NCBI RefSeq assembly: GCF_031457275.1
Contig: NZ_JAVDWH010000001.1
Location: 310,001-374,000, forward strand
Length of the DNA stretch: 64,000 bases
Origin: Aeromicrobium panaciterrae
Lineage (GTDB): Bacteria; Actinomycetota; Actinomycetes; Propionibacteriales; Nocardioidaceae
Reading direction: 5' to 3'
Position 1 is the first letter of the stretch. Every line of letters begins with the position of its first letter. This document shows positions 8,574 to 16,198 of the stretch, piece after piece. The notes beneath the pieces are model-generated. The model was not told the origin of the DNA. It saw only the letters and a list, made by a program, of their open reading frames with translations, and made no database searches. Position numbers and translations under genes: made by a program.

Positions 8574-8858
8574 ATGGCAACAGACTTCGGTCTCGGCGGA
8601 ATCATCGCCAGCGTCCTTGCCGGTGCAGCAGGCGGTCAGGCTGCCGAGAAGCAGCCCAAGACCCCCAGCCCCGGCGGACTCGGCAGCATCCTGGGTGGTG
8701 GCGTCGGTGGCGGTCTGGGTGGTCTGCTGACGAGCGTTCTCGGCTCCGGAACCGCGGGTACTGACGTCACGGCGGTTGCCAGTCAGGCCGTCGGCGGCGG
8801 CGTGCTCGGCACCATTGTCACGATCGTGCTCGGCCTGCTCCTCAAGAAGAAGGCGTAG
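8574..8858 (+). CDS. Small glycine-rich membrane protein, unknown function
   Basis: Unrecognised 94-residue protein. ATG at 8574 has AGAAGGAG just upstream. Composition is striking: Gly, Ala, Leu, Ser and Val dominate. There is a weakly hydrophobic N-terminal segment (GGIIASVLAGAAGG), a glycine zipper-like centre (GGLGSILGGGVGGGLGGLL) and a C-terminal hydrophobic helix (GGGVLGTIVTIVLGLLLKKKA) capped by Lys-Lys-Lys, as in a tail-anchored or single-span protein. Glycine-zipper proteins commonly oligomerise in membranes. It is encoded just after the helix-rich protein at 7954 and before a perfect 12-bp terminator hairpin, so the pair probably acts together. No function can be assigned. Confidence 0.65.
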   Translation: MATDFGLGGIIASVLAGAAGGQAAEKQPKTPSPGGLGSILGGGVGGGLGGLLTSVLGSGTAGTDVTAVASQAVGGGVLGTIVTIVLGLLLKKKA

Positions 8859-8874
8859 CTCTAGACCAAAAGTC

Positions 8875-8902
8875 GAACGCCCCCGGATCACCGGGGGCGT
8901 TC
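8875..8902. terminator. Hairpin terminator between convergent genes
   Basis: Perfect 12-bp stem (GAACGCCCCCGG with its complement) and a four-base ATCA loop. It lies between the small Gly-rich gene and the convergent MFS gene, whose stop is at 8910. The tract TTCTT follows on the plus strand. It probably serves both directions. Confidence 0.8.
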
Positions 8903-8909
8903 TTGGTGG

Positions 8910-10430
8910 TCAGGCGTCTTTGAGCGTGCGCCAGGCGACCCAGGCTGCGGCGAGGGCGATCACGATCGCCACCGCCGACGTGCGCTGAACACCAAGGTCG
9001 AACGCCGCCTGCGCGGACGCCATCAGTCGCTCGCCAACGACGTTCGGGAAGTACTCCGCGTACTGCACCGTGCCGCCGAGCGACTCGAACGACGAGTCGT
9101 TCTCGCCCCATTGCGCGACCGCCGGCACCGTGAGGTGTGAGCGGTACGTCGAGGTGAGCACGCTGCCGAGTACGGCCGTACCCAGCACGGCGCCAACCTC
9201 GTACGCAGTCTCCGAGATGGCCGAAGCCGCTCCCGCCTTGTTCGGCGGAACGCTGCTGAGCATCAGATCGTTCGTCAACGTTTCCGCCAAACCGATACCG
9301 AGTCCGAGCACAGCGAACGCGACCATGATTGACCACGTCGACGGCGTGCCGAGGAATGCCGCGATGGCGTAGCCCGAAGCGGACATCACGAAGCTGGCAG
9401 CAACAACAACCCGCGCCGGCACGAAACGCACGAGGCGCACAGCAGCGAAGCCACCGAGCACTGTGACGAGCAGGCCAGGCAAGAGCGCCATGGCGGCCGA
9501 CATCGGCGACAGCCCCATGCCGAGCTGCAGGAACTGCGCGGCGAAGAAGATGAATCCGGCGTAGCCCATGAGGCTCAGCAGGTTCGCGACGATGGCGCCG
9601 CTGAACACGCGATCCGAGAACAACGCGAGGTCGATCATCGGGTCTGCGATGCGTTGCTGGCGACGTACGAACACAACCGCGCTCGTAACACCGATCGCGA
9701 GGCTCAGAACCGTGAGGTCGCTGATGCCGTGCTCGGCGAACTGCTTGATGGCGAACACGATCGGCAGCATGGTTGCGAGCGACAGACCGATGCTGGGCAC
9801 GTCGATGCGCCCCGGACGTGGGTCGCGCGACTCGGGGAGCAGCACGACGGCGGCGATCAGGAAGATCGCAATGATCGGCACGTTGATGAAGAACACAGAG
9901 CCCCACCAGAAGTGCTCGAGCAACCATCCGCCGACAACTGGACCGAGCGCCGCGCCGCCGGCGAACATCGCTGCCCAGGCAGCGATCGCGAGCCGACGGT
10001 CTTCACGGTTCTCGAAGATGTTGCGGATCAGCGACAGAGTCGACGGCATCAGCGTCGCGCCGAATACACCGAGCAGCGCACGCGAAGCGAACAGCGCCTC
10101 AGCTGTCGGGCTGTATGCCGCGCATACCGACGCGATGCCGAAACCGATCGCACCGATCAGCAGCAGTCGCCGGCGGCCGATGCGGTCGCCGAGGCTGCCC
10201 ATCGGAACCAGGAGTCCCGCGAGCATCAGCGGGTAGATGTCGACGAGCCACAGCATCTGCTCACCCGTCGGGTGGAGCGCCGAACTCACCTGAGGCAGAG
10301 CGAAGCTCAGCACGGTGTTGTCGATCGAGGTCAGGAGAACAGGCAGCATCAGCACCGCAAGCGCGATCCACTCTCGTGGTCCTGCGCGGCGCGTTGTGTC
10401 CGCGACATAGCGCGAGTCAATGATCGTCAT
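8910..10430 (-). CDS. MFS transporter, DHA2 (14-TM) drug exporter type
   Basis: Membrane exporter of 506 residues. It begins DSRYVADTTRRAGPREWIAL, then 14 predicted hydrophobic spans. The proton-antiporter motif A appears as GSLGDRIGRRRLLLIG after TM2. The family motif LTSIDNTVLSFALP in TM1 (motif D, with the Asp) and GPVVGGWLLEHFWWGSVFFINVP (motif C region) place it with QacA/SmvA/EmrB-like DHA2 exporters. ATG at 10430 has AGGAGG 7 bases upstream. Its promoter -10 (TACAGT, 10465-10470) overlaps a TetR operator, and a divergent TetR gene follows, the standard layout for an inducible efflux pump. The substrate is unknown. Confidence 0.88.
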   Translation of the reverse strand: MTIIDSRYVADTTRRAGPREWIALAVLMLPVLLTSIDNTVLSFALPQVSSALHPTGEQMLWLVDIYPLMLAGLLVPMGSLGDRIGRRRLLLIGAIGFGIASVCAAYSPTAEALFASRALLGVFGATLMPSTLSLIRNIFENREDRRLAIAAWAAMFAGGAALGPVVGGWLLEHFWWGSVFFINVPIIAIFLIAAVVLLPESRDPRPGRIDVPSIGLSLATMLPIVFAIKQFAEHGISDLTVLSLAIGVTSAVVFVRRQQRIADPMIDLALFSDRVFSGAIVANLLSLMGYAGFIFFAAQFLQLGMGLSPMSAAMALLPGLLVTVLGGFAAVRLVRFVPARVVVAASFVMSASGYAIAAFLGTPSTWSIMVAFAVLGLGIGLAETLTNDLMLSSVPPNKAGAASAISETAYEVGAVLGTAVLGSVLTSTYRSHLTVPAVAQWGENDSSFESLGGTVQYAEYFPNVVGERLMASAQAAFDLGVQRTSAVAIVIALAAAWVAWRTLKDA

Positions 10431-10468
10431 AGCTGTCCTCCTTCTGCTGCATCTGTTGCGTTCTACTG

Positions 10469-10484
10469 TACCGGCTGGACGGTA
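10469..10484. promoter_or_regulatory. Probable TetR operator of the MFS exporter
   Basis: TACCG-GCTGGA-CGGTA, an inverted repeat with 5-bp arms. It overlaps by two bases the TACAGT -10 box of the exporter gene on the minus strand (10465-10470) and lies upstream of the divergent TetR gene. Confidence 0.55.
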
Positions 10485-10522
10485 TAGAGAACGAATGGAG
10501 CGAGGGTGATATTCCCCTCCAT

Positions 10523-10528
10523 TAGGCT
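10523..10528 (+). promoter_or_regulatory. Leaderless -10 box for the TetR gene at 10535
   Basis: TAGGCT, six bases before ATG at 10535. Confidence 0.55.
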
Positions 10529-10534
10529 GGGCGC

Positions 10535-11062
10535 ATGGCAGCCGCTGAGCGATCGACCCGGGACCGGGTCCTCGACTCCTTCGAGACCCTTCTGGTGACC
10601 GCCGGAAGCCGAGCCGCGACCCTCGATGCCGTTGCCGCCGACGCCAAGGTGTCCAAGGGCGGGCTGCTCTATCACTTCCCGAGCAAGGACGAGTTGGTCG
10701 TCGGCATGCTCGCTCGACTGCGCGAGCAAGGTGCCGCAGACGCCGCGAAGATGCGTACGGCCAAGAAGGGTCCCGTCGACTACTACTTGAGCACCTCAGC
10801 GCACACCGGCAGCGACTTCGACCGCGCTCTTGTCGCCGCGGCACGCATCGCCCAGGAGCACGACCAGCGCGCGTCGGAAGCCTTGGCCGACCTTCGCGAT
10901 GGCTGGTTCACGGTGCTGCGTGAGCACCTCGGCGACGAGGCACTCGCTCGCACGATCCAGCTGATCGGCGACGGCCTCTACTTCGACGACACGATGGGGC
11001 TGCAGGCGAAGGGCGCTCTCACTCACGTACGCAACGTGCTCCGACGTCTCGACGTGCTCTAG
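10535..11062 (+). CDS. TetR family repressor, divergent from MFS exporter
   Basis: Regulator of 175 residues. The N-terminal helix-turn-helix (TRDRVLDSFETLLVTAGSRA, then DAKVSKGGLLYHFPSKDELV, residues about 8-52) is of the type with SKGGLLYHF in helix 3, common in regulators of multidrug efflux. The C-terminal half is a helical ligand-binding and dimer domain. Gene order and the TACCG-N6-CGGTA site between the two genes indicate that it represses the exporter at 8910-10430. The start is placed at ATG 10535 by the leaderless -10 box. Confidence 0.82.
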   Translation: MAAAERSTRDRVLDSFETLLVTAGSRAATLDAVAADAKVSKGGLLYHFPSKDELVVGMLARLREQGAADAAKMRTAKKGPVDYYLSTSAHTGSDFDRALVAAARIAQEHDQRASEALADLRDGWFTVLREHLGDEALARTIQLIGDGLYFDDTMGLQAKGALTHVRNVLRRLDVL

Positions 11063-11071
11063 GGGCTGATC

Positions 11072-11077
11072 TAGCCT
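11072..11077 (+). promoter_or_regulatory. Leaderless -10 box for the DUF2277 gene
   Basis: TAGCCT, six bases before ATG at 11084, only 10 bases after the stop of the TetR gene. The downstream gene can thus be transcribed independently. Confidence 0.5.
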
Positions 11078-11083
11078 GAAGGC

Positions 11084-11359
11084 ATGTGCCGAAACATTCG
11101 AACCCTTCACAACTTTGAGCCCGCCGCGACCAATGATGAGGTCCAGGCTGCCGCGCTCCAGTACGTCCGCAAGGTGAGTGGATCGACCAAGCCGTCGAAG
11201 GCCAACGAGGAAGCGTTCAACAACGCCGTTGCCGAGATCGCCCACATCACGGGGCACCTGCTCGAGGACTTGGTGACCAACGCTCCGCCGAAGGATCGCG
11301 AGATCGAGGCCGCGAAGGCCAAGGAACGCGCCGCGAAGCGTTACGCCACCGCGGGCTAA
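11084..11359 (+). CDS. DUF2277 family protein
   Basis: Small cytosolic protein of 91 residues. The opening MCRNIRTLHNFEPAATNDEV is the hallmark of DUF2277: a near N-terminal Cys-Arg-Asn-Ile and a Phe-Glu-Pro-Pro/Ala-Ala motif. The rest is helical and ends in a Lys/Ala-rich tail (REIEAAKAKERAAKRYATAG), suggesting a nucleic-acid or protein contact. The middle resembles the description 'QYVRKVSGSTKPS'. The family has no assigned function. Its stop directly abuts the stop of the convergent methyltransferase gene. Confidence 0.8.
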   Translation: MCRNIRTLHNFEPAATNDEVQAAALQYVRKVSGSTKPSKANEEAFNNAVAEIAHITGHLLEDLVTNAPPKDREIEAAKAKERAAKRYATAG

Positions 11360-12118
11360 CTACGCCTTGCGGAGCTTGAGGAAGATGCTCGGGCCGAAGT
11401 TGTTGCGCGCCAGACGCTTCTGAGTCGCGCGCTCGATCAACAGCATCGCGCTCTTCGGCAGCGTCTTCTTGACCCGCTCACTGCGAAGGTTGGACACCGA
11501 GAGCTTGCTCTCGAGCGTCAGTCCTGCCGCGGCGAGCTGTCCCACGACGGTGTCGATGTTGTGGTTGACGAAGGCAATCGCGTCCGGCTCGTCGGCCTTG
11601 ACCGTACGGATACTGACCGGCTCCTTGGGGAGCTCGATGCCTTCCTTCTTGTGACGGCGACGGTTCTTGAAGTGGCCGTAGTTGGCGACCTCGATGATCG
11701 CGGTGCCGCCCGGCGCCAGGACGCGCGAGATTTCGGCGAACTCAGCTGACGGCTCGGGGATGTGGTGCATGACGCGGACCATCGTCACCAGGTCGAGCTC
11801 GCCATCGGCGAACTTGAGGTCGTCGGCCTGCATCTGCGCCTGCACGATGTCGGTGCCCTCGAGCACCTTCTTGGCTGCCTCGAGCTGGCTCGCGGCTGGC
11901 TCGGCAAGAGTGACCTTGTCGGCGAACGTACGCAGCAGGATGCACAGGCGACCGAAGCCACCGCCGATGTCGGCTGCGCTGCCGTAGTGCTGACCCTTGA
12001 GGAGGCGCCGGATCGCGATGTGCTCGGCGGCGTTCTCGTAGTCGCGATTGTCCCAGTACTTCGTGTAGTCGTAACCACGCTCGTACTGGTTGGCTACCTT
12101 CTTGCTCTTCTCGGCCAC
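11360..12118 (-). CDS. Class I SAM-dependent methyltransferase
   Basis: Rossmann-fold methyltransferase of 252 residues. SAM-binding motif I is SAADIGGGFGRLCILL (about residues 47-62), the acidic motif II is LAEPAASQLE, and a typical DLVTMVRVMHHIPEP motif precedes LAPGGTAIIEVANYG. This pattern is that of the methyltransf_11 group acting on small molecules or lipids. The C-terminal basic region (RATQKRLARNNFGPSIF) is reminiscent of membrane-peripheral enzymes. GTG at 12118 follows a TAGGGT box by six bases. The substrate cannot be told. The neighbouring crotonase is transcribed separately from its own leaderless promoter. Confidence 0.8.
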   Translation of the reverse strand: MAEKSKKVANQYERGYDYTKYWDNRDYENAAEHIAIRRLLKGQHYGSAADIGGGFGRLCILLRTFADKVTLAEPAASQLEAAKKVLEGTDIVQAQMQADDLKFADGELDLVTMVRVMHHIPEPSAEFAEISRVLAPGGTAIIEVANYGHFKNRRRHKKEGIELPKEPVSIRTVKADEPDAIAFVNHNIDTVVGQLAAAGLTLESKLSVSNLRSERVKKTLPKSAMLLIERATQKRLARNNFGPSIFLKLRKA

Positions 12119-12124
12119 CGGGAC

Positions 12125-12130
12125 ACCCTA
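12125..12130 (-). promoter_or_regulatory. Leaderless -10 box for the methyltransferase gene
   Basis: TAGGGT on the minus strand, six bases before the GTG at 12118. Confidence 0.5.
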
Positions 12131-12151
12131 GCAACGGTGCGCGACCGGACC

Positions 12152-12952
12152 CTATTTGAAGGTACGGGGCTTGTATGCCGCCGGCTGCTTGGCCGTCGCG
12201 GCCTCGCGAGCAATCTTGGTGTTGACCGACTTGAACATCGTCGCCTGGAGCTTGCGCTCAAGCCTCAACGCGGCGCGAAGGCTGCCGCGACGGTTGGCGT
12301 ACAGGAGCTTCTTGGTCGCTGCGACCGAGTCCGGCGACCGTTCGACGAGCTTTTCGATGAGTTCAAGCGCCGCCTTGATCGGCTCGTCGACTGCTTCGGT
12401 TGCGAGTCCGACTTCGACGGCGCGCGTTCCAGTGATCTGCTCGCCCGTCATCGACAGTCGCATGACGTCATCGGCCTTCATCTGATCACCGAAGGGGACA
12501 GTTCCGCCCATGTCGGGCACCAGACCCCACTTGGCTTCCAGGATTGACCACGTTGCGTCGGGGGTCGTGAACCGGAAGTCAGCACCGGCGGCGAGCTGCA
12601 CACCTGCGCCGTAGCAATGGCCGTGCACCACGGCGATGACCGGCAAGGGCAGATCGCGCCAGATCGTCGTGACCTTCTGGAACTTGTTGACCAGGCGGGG
12701 GCCGGCGAGGAAGAAGCGTGCGACCTTCTTCTTGTCCTTGAAGGCTGCGCCGAAGTCGAGGCCCGCGCAGAACGAGCGTCCCTTGCCCTGCAAGACCACT
12801 GCGCGGACGTCGCGATTCGACTTGAGCGCCTCAGCTGCTGCGATGAGCTCCTCGATCAGCTCGAGGTCGACGCCGTTGAGCTTGTCGGGCCGGTTGAGCC
12901 ACACGTACGCGATCTGGCCGTCGATCTCGGTGATCACCCGCGGTTCAGTCAT
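12152..12952 (-). CDS. Enoyl-CoA hydratase/isomerase (crotonase) family protein
   Basis: Crotonase-fold protein of 266 residues. The oxyanion-hole motifs are GRSFCAGLDF (about residues 57-66) and HGHCYGAGVQLAAGADFRF (about 110-128), followed by EAKWGLVPDMGGT. The catalytic Glu normally found in the second block is not obvious, and Asp is present in the VPDMGG position, as in dienoyl-CoA isomerases. The reaction is therefore uncertain: hydratase or double-bond isomerase in fatty or amino acid degradation. ATG at 12952 follows TAACAT by six bases. The C-terminus is basic. It could contribute to the leucine pathway but is not linked to it. Confidence 0.8.
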   Translation of the reverse strand: MTEPRVITEIDGQIAYVWLNRPDKLNGVDLELIEELIAAAEALKSNRDVRAVVLQGKGRSFCAGLDFGAAFKDKKKVARFFLAGPRLVNKFQKVTTIWRDLPLPVIAVVHGHCYGAGVQLAAGADFRFTTPDATWSILEAKWGLVPDMGGTVPFGDQMKADDVMRLSMTGEQITGTRAVEVGLATEAVDEPIKAALELIEKLVERSPDSVAATKKLLYANRRGSLRAALRLERKLQATMFKSVNTKIAREAATAKQPAAYKPRTFK

Positions 12953-12958
12953 TCCGCG

Positions 12959-12964
12959 ATGTTA
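12959..12964 (-). promoter_or_regulatory. Leaderless -10 box for the crotonase gene at 12152
   Basis: TAACAT on the minus strand, six bases before ATG at 12952. Confidence 0.55.
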
Positions 12965-13007
12965 TCTGCACACGTTTAGGGAACGGCCATTCGGGGAAAT
13001 AGGGGTC

Positions 13008-13295
13008 ATGGTCAACATCAAGAGGCTCCCCCTACCCCTGATGGATGTGTACGACTGGCAGTACGACGGTTTGTGCATGGACATGGACTCGGAGGTCTTC
13101 TTCTCGCCGGAAGCCGAGCGTGGTGCCAAGCGCATCCGCCGTGAAGACGCCGCCAAGGCCCTGTGCCGTCAGTGCCCCGTGATCGAGAGTTGCCGCCAGC
13201 ACGCGCTCAGGGCGCAGGAGCCGTACGGCGTGTGGGGAGGGCTCAGCGAATCCGAGCGTGCCGAGATGGTCGGGCAGCGCTCAGTCGCGAGCTGA
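13008..13295 (+). CDS. WhiB family iron-sulfur transcriptional regulator
   Basis: Regulator of 95 residues. The four [4Fe-4S] ligands are Cys23, Cys53, Cys56 and Cys62 (LCRQCPVIESC), followed by the beta-turn motif GVWGGLSESER that contacts the sigma factor SigA. Wbl proteins are specific to actinobacteria and their phages, and act as redox- or NO-sensitive partners of sigma-A. The start is taken as ATG at 13008, with a GGGG run just upstream. The C-terminus lacks the long basic tail of WhiB7-type proteins, so this may be a WhiB2- or WhiB5-like member. In mycobacteria whiB5 also lies close to leuT and fhaA, matching this position. Confidence 0.9.
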   Translation: MVNIKRLPLPLMDVYDWQYDGLCMDMDSEVFFSPEAERGAKRIRREDAAKALCRQCPVIESCRQHALRAQEPYGVWGGLSESERAEMVGQRSVAS

Positions 13296-13343
13296 ACCAC
13301 TCGTTGTCATAACCAACAGCAGTGTCCGCGCGTTGATTACGTC

Positions 13344-14600
13344 ATGCGCCGCACACTGAAGCTCTCGCTTGTTCTTGCTCTGATCGCCCCGATGGCCGTA
13401 TGGACCATCGCCCGAGGGGGCGCAGATGCCGCGACCACCACTCCCAAGACCGTCATGTTTGTCGGCAACAACTGGGACGGCACGACCGACGTCATTGACC
13501 CGGTGACGTTCAAGCGACTCAAGCGCATCGACGTCGCACCCGACCGCAAGGAACGGATCGCCGCGATTCAGAAGGACCCGGTCGCGCTGGCGTTCTATCT
13601 CGCGATCGGACAGCTGGTCGGCGAAGGCCACGACCAGTTCAACGACGACATGTTCAGCACCCCCGACGGCAAGATCCTCGCCGTCTCGCGTCCGAGCCTG
13701 GCCGATGTTGTCGGCATCAACATCGCGAGCGGCAAGATCGTGTGGCGCTTCCCGATGGAGGGCTACCGCACCGATCACATGGGCGTCTCTCCTGACGGCA
13801 CCAAGCTCCTGGTCTCCGATTCGACGGCCAACAAGGTGCACGAGCTGAACATCCGTACCGGCGCCAAGCTCCGCGAGTTCCCCTCAGGCGATACACCCCA
13901 TGAGAGCAACTACACGAAGGACGGCGGCAAGATCTTCCACGCCAGCATCGGTCGCGTCTACGTGCCCGCGGATCTGAGCGGCAACGGCAGCGTCAACAAG
14001 ATCGCGAAGGGCAAGCAGGTCTTCCAGATCGTCGACAACAAGTCGTTCAAGATCCTGAAGACGTGGGACATGGGCGCCAAGCTCGCCGAGGCGGGCTACC
14101 CCGGTATGAGTTCGGCAGTGCGGCCGATGGCAGTCGCTCCTGACGAGCGGTACGTCTACCTGCAGGTTTCGTACTTCCACGGGTTCGTCGAGTTCGACAC
14201 CAAGGGCGCCGGCAAGGTCGTCCGCTTGGCCAACCTCCCGCAAAGCGCAGCCGCACAGAAGATTCCCAAGTCGAAGTACGTTCTCAACTCCGCGCACCAC
14301 GGCATCGCGATGAACGCGGCCGGCACCTCGCTGTGCGTGGCCGGCACGATGTCCGACTACGCGGCGATCGTGAGCCGCAAGACCTTCAGCTACAAGATCC
14401 TCGATGTCGGCCCCAAGCCGTACTGGGCCACCACCGGCCCCGGCGGCAAGACGTGCTGGATGTCGACCAGCGGCAATGATCAGGTTGCGGTCATCGACTA
14501 CGCGACCAAGAAGATCATCAAGCGCATCGCGGTCGGCGATCACCCGCAGCGTGTCCGCGAAGGCCGCGTCGCGGCAGCGACCATCAACGCCTGGAAGTAG
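13344..14600 (+). CDS. Secreted YncE-like beta-propeller protein
   Basis: Protein of 418 residues. The N-terminus is a signal peptide (MRRTLKLSLVLALIAPMAVW, cleavage probably after ARGGADA at about residue 29). The mature part has repeated blades with phrases such as TTDVIDPVTFKRLKRIDV, FPMEGYRTDHMGVSPDGTKL, VRPMAVAPDERYVYLQV and NDQVAVIDYATKKIIKRIAV, the YVTN/NHL-type seven-bladed repeat. Such proteins bind ligands or partners outside the cell; the partner is unknown. It is followed by a lipoprotein gene that has its own leaderless promoter. The 5' end is clear, but no ribosome-binding site is seen before the ATG. Confidence 0.8.
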   Translation: MRRTLKLSLVLALIAPMAVWTIARGGADAATTTPKTVMFVGNNWDGTTDVIDPVTFKRLKRIDVAPDRKERIAAIQKDPVALAFYLAIGQLVGEGHDQFNDDMFSTPDGKILAVSRPSLADVVGINIASGKIVWRFPMEGYRTDHMGVSPDGTKLLVSDSTANKVHELNIRTGAKLREFPSGDTPHESNYTKDGGKIFHASIGRVYVPADLSGNGSVNKIAKGKQVFQIVDNKSFKILKTWDMGAKLAEAGYPGMSSAVRPMAVAPDERYVYLQVSYFHGFVEFDTKGAGKVVRLANLPQSAAAQKIPKSKYVLNSAHHGIAMNAAGTSLCVAGTMSDYAAIVSRKTFSYKILDVGPKPYWATTGPGGKTCWMSTSGNDQVAVIDYATKKIIKRIAVGDHPQRVREGRVAAATINAWK

Positions 14601-14632
14601 TCGAAACCTGCCGCAATCCGGGCGGATGCTTA

Positions 14633-14638
14633 TATGGT
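14633..14638 (+). promoter_or_regulatory. Leaderless -10 box for the lipoprotein gene
   Basis: TATGGT, six bases before ATG at 14645. Confidence 0.55.
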
Positions 14639-14644
14639 CGGCCC

Positions 14645-15130
14645 ATGATTCTCTCCCGTGTTTTTGTGGTTCTCATCGCCGTATCCACCCTCACCCTGAC
14701 CGCATGCGGCAGCGACACCAAGGACACCGGAGGGTCGGGCGACGACACCTCCCAGGCCTCGGACGACAAGGGCGCCTGTTCGTCGATTCCGTCCGAAGCC
14801 GATGTTGAATCGATCATCGGCGCCAAGGTTCTGCCTGTCGAGGACCAGGGCACCGTCGGGTGTGCGTACGTGGGCGACGACAACAACGTCGGCGTGTACT
14901 TCCTGATCGACACCGACCAGTTCGATATTGACAACTACGCCAACCCCGATCCCCAGTACGCGACGATGCTCGACAACCCAGAACTGCCGGCCGGTTCCTA
15001 CGTTCAATCAGGCGACCTGTACGCGAAGAAGGGCGACGTCCTGTACAAGGTGGTCGCCAATGTGAACGGAACCGTGGATGACGACCAACTGGCAACCGAA
15101 CTGATGGTGGCCTGGCTCAAGCTCGTCTAA
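14645..15130 (+). CDS. Putative lipoprotein, DUF3558-like
   Basis: Protein of 161 residues with a lipoprotein signal: a hydrophobic segment ending LTLTAC, with the modified Cys at residue 21. An acidic, Gly/Ser-rich linker follows, then a compact domain that begins with Cys (GACSSIPSEADVESIIG) and contains a second Cys (GTVGCAYVGDD). These probably form a disulfide. The pattern of an early Cys, an Ala/Asp-rich helix and a central GC.Y motif is reminiscent of DUF3558-type actinobacterial lipoproteins; this is tentative. It is anchored outside the membrane, and its function is unknown. A strong terminator follows. Confidence 0.7.
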   Translation: MILSRVFVVLIAVSTLTLTACGSDTKDTGGSGDDTSQASDDKGACSSIPSEADVESIIGAKVLPVEDQGTVGCAYVGDDNNVGVYFLIDTDQFDIDNYANPDPQYATMLDNPELPAGSYVQSGDLYAKKGDVLYKVVANVNGTVDDDQLATELMVAWLKLV

Positions 15131-15191
15131 CGGACAAACATGCGAGGGAGCCCGGAGCGGCTCCTTCCAATCCACTCTGCCTAATAAATGT

Positions 15192-15228
15192 CGAAGACCC
15201 CGACAGAAAAGCGTTGTCGGGGTCTTCG
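15192..15228. terminator. Terminator between the lipoprotein gene and tRNA-Leu
   Basis: 14-bp perfect stem (CGAAGACCCCGACA with its complement) and a 9-base loop GAAAAGCGT. It lies between the lipoprotein gene (plus) and tRNA-Leu (minus), so it can end both transcripts. Confidence 0.8.
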
Positions 15229-15235
15229 TCATTTG

Positions 15236-15318
15236 TGCGCGAGGGGGGATTTGAACCCCCACGCCCTTGCGGACACTGGCACCTGAAGCCAGCGCGTCTA
15301 CCATTCCGCCACTCGCGC
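15236..15318 (-). tRNA. leuT: tRNA-Leu (anticodon CAG)
   Basis: An 83-base cloverleaf on the minus strand. Acceptor stem GCGCGAG pairs with CTCGCGC, followed by discriminator A. The anticodon loop TTCAGGT gives CAG (reads CUG). There is a long variable arm (class II), and the T arm GGGGGTTCAAATCCCCC is perfect. The CCA end is not encoded. In mycobacteria leuT is likewise beside fhaA. The hairpin at 15192-15228 would end its transcript. Confidence 0.95.
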
Positions 15319-15478
15319 GTACGGCCCCGGCAATCGATGCGCAGGACCGAGGAATGAGTCTAACAGGCTGAAATGCTGTCCGATTCGTCACTCCGGCAGC
15401 GCACGAGAAGTCGCCTCTGCGACGTCGCCCGATACGATCGCAGGGAACACCAGTGATGACAACGAAAGGCGGAAGCTG

Positions 15479-16198
15479 ATGGCGGGGGTGCTGCAGCGAT
15501 TTGAGCAAAGACTCGAAGGAGCCGTAACCGGCGCCTTCGCGCGCGCGTTCCGCAGCGCGGTCCAACCTGTCGAGATCGCCGCTGCCCTGCAGCGCGAGGT
15601 CGACAACTCCGCGCACGTCCTTTCACGCGAGCGCATGCTGGTGCCCAACGACTTCACCGTCGAACTCTCACCAACCGACTTCGAGCGCTTGGCGCCGTTC
15701 AGCGGAACGCTCGCCGAAGAGCTGGCGACGCTGGTCAAGGAGCACGTCGTCGACCAGCGCTACACGATGACCGGTCCACTGAACATCGAGTTCAAGCAGA
15801 CGGGCGAGCTGAGCACCGGACGGTTCCGCGTACGCAGCCGCACCAACTCCGCCGTCACCCCGGTCGAAGGTCAGCGCATGACCGAGACGGCCGTCCGCTC
15901 ATCCGGCGTGGTCATCGAGGTCAACGGCATGAAGCACCCCATCAGTCCTCCCGGCCTCGTCATCGGTCGAGGCAACGAGGCCGACCTCAAAATCGACGAC
16001 CCAGGCATCTCTCGCCGCCATGCTCAGATCGCGGTCAGCCGCAACGGCGGTGACACTGACGTCACCGTCACCGACCTCGATTCGACCAACGGCGTGATCC
16101 TCAACGGGCACAAGGTGGGCAGCGGTGTCGTGACTGACGGGGCCGAGATTCGCCTCGGCAACACCGTCATTGTCGTTCGACTGACGGGTGCACCCTGA
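15479..16198 (+). CDS. fhaA: FHA domain protein FhaA with N-terminal DUF3662
   Basis: Product of 239 residues. Residues 1-110 match the DUF3662 domain (GVLQRFEQRLEGAVTGAFAR...VQPVEIAAALQRE). Residues about 145-235 form a forkhead-associated domain with GLVIGRGNEADLKIDDPGIS, RRHAQI and DLDSTNGVILNG, which binds phosphothreonine peptides. In mycobacteria FhaA is a substrate of PknB and docks on the phosphorylated MurJ pseudokinase region, tuning peptidoglycan synthesis. The long linker seen in mycobacterial FhaA is short here. First gene of the fhaA-fhaB-pstP-rodA-pbpA operon; fhaB starts at its stop codon. The start is ATG at 15479 with AGGCGGAAGCTG just upstream. Confidence 0.92.
   Translation: MAGVLQRFEQRLEGAVTGAFARAFRSAVQPVEIAAALQREVDNSAHVLSRERMLVPNDFTVELSPTDFERLAPFSGTLAEELATLVKEHVVDQRYTMTGPLNIEFKQTGELSTGRFRVRSRTNSAVTPVEGQRMTETAVRSSGVVIEVNGMKHPISPPGLVIGRGNEADLKIDDPGISRRHAQIAVSRNGGDTDVTVTDLDSTNGVILNGHKVGSGVVTDGAEIRLGNTVIVVRLTGAP

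Noticed and set aside
8842-10844. Long minus-strand readings that extend or overlap the MFS exporter in other frames
   Set aside because: The true frame gives 14 membrane helices from ATG 10430 with a good ribosome-binding site. The longer frame adds an Arg-rich, non-conserved N-terminus that would cross the divergent TetR gene.
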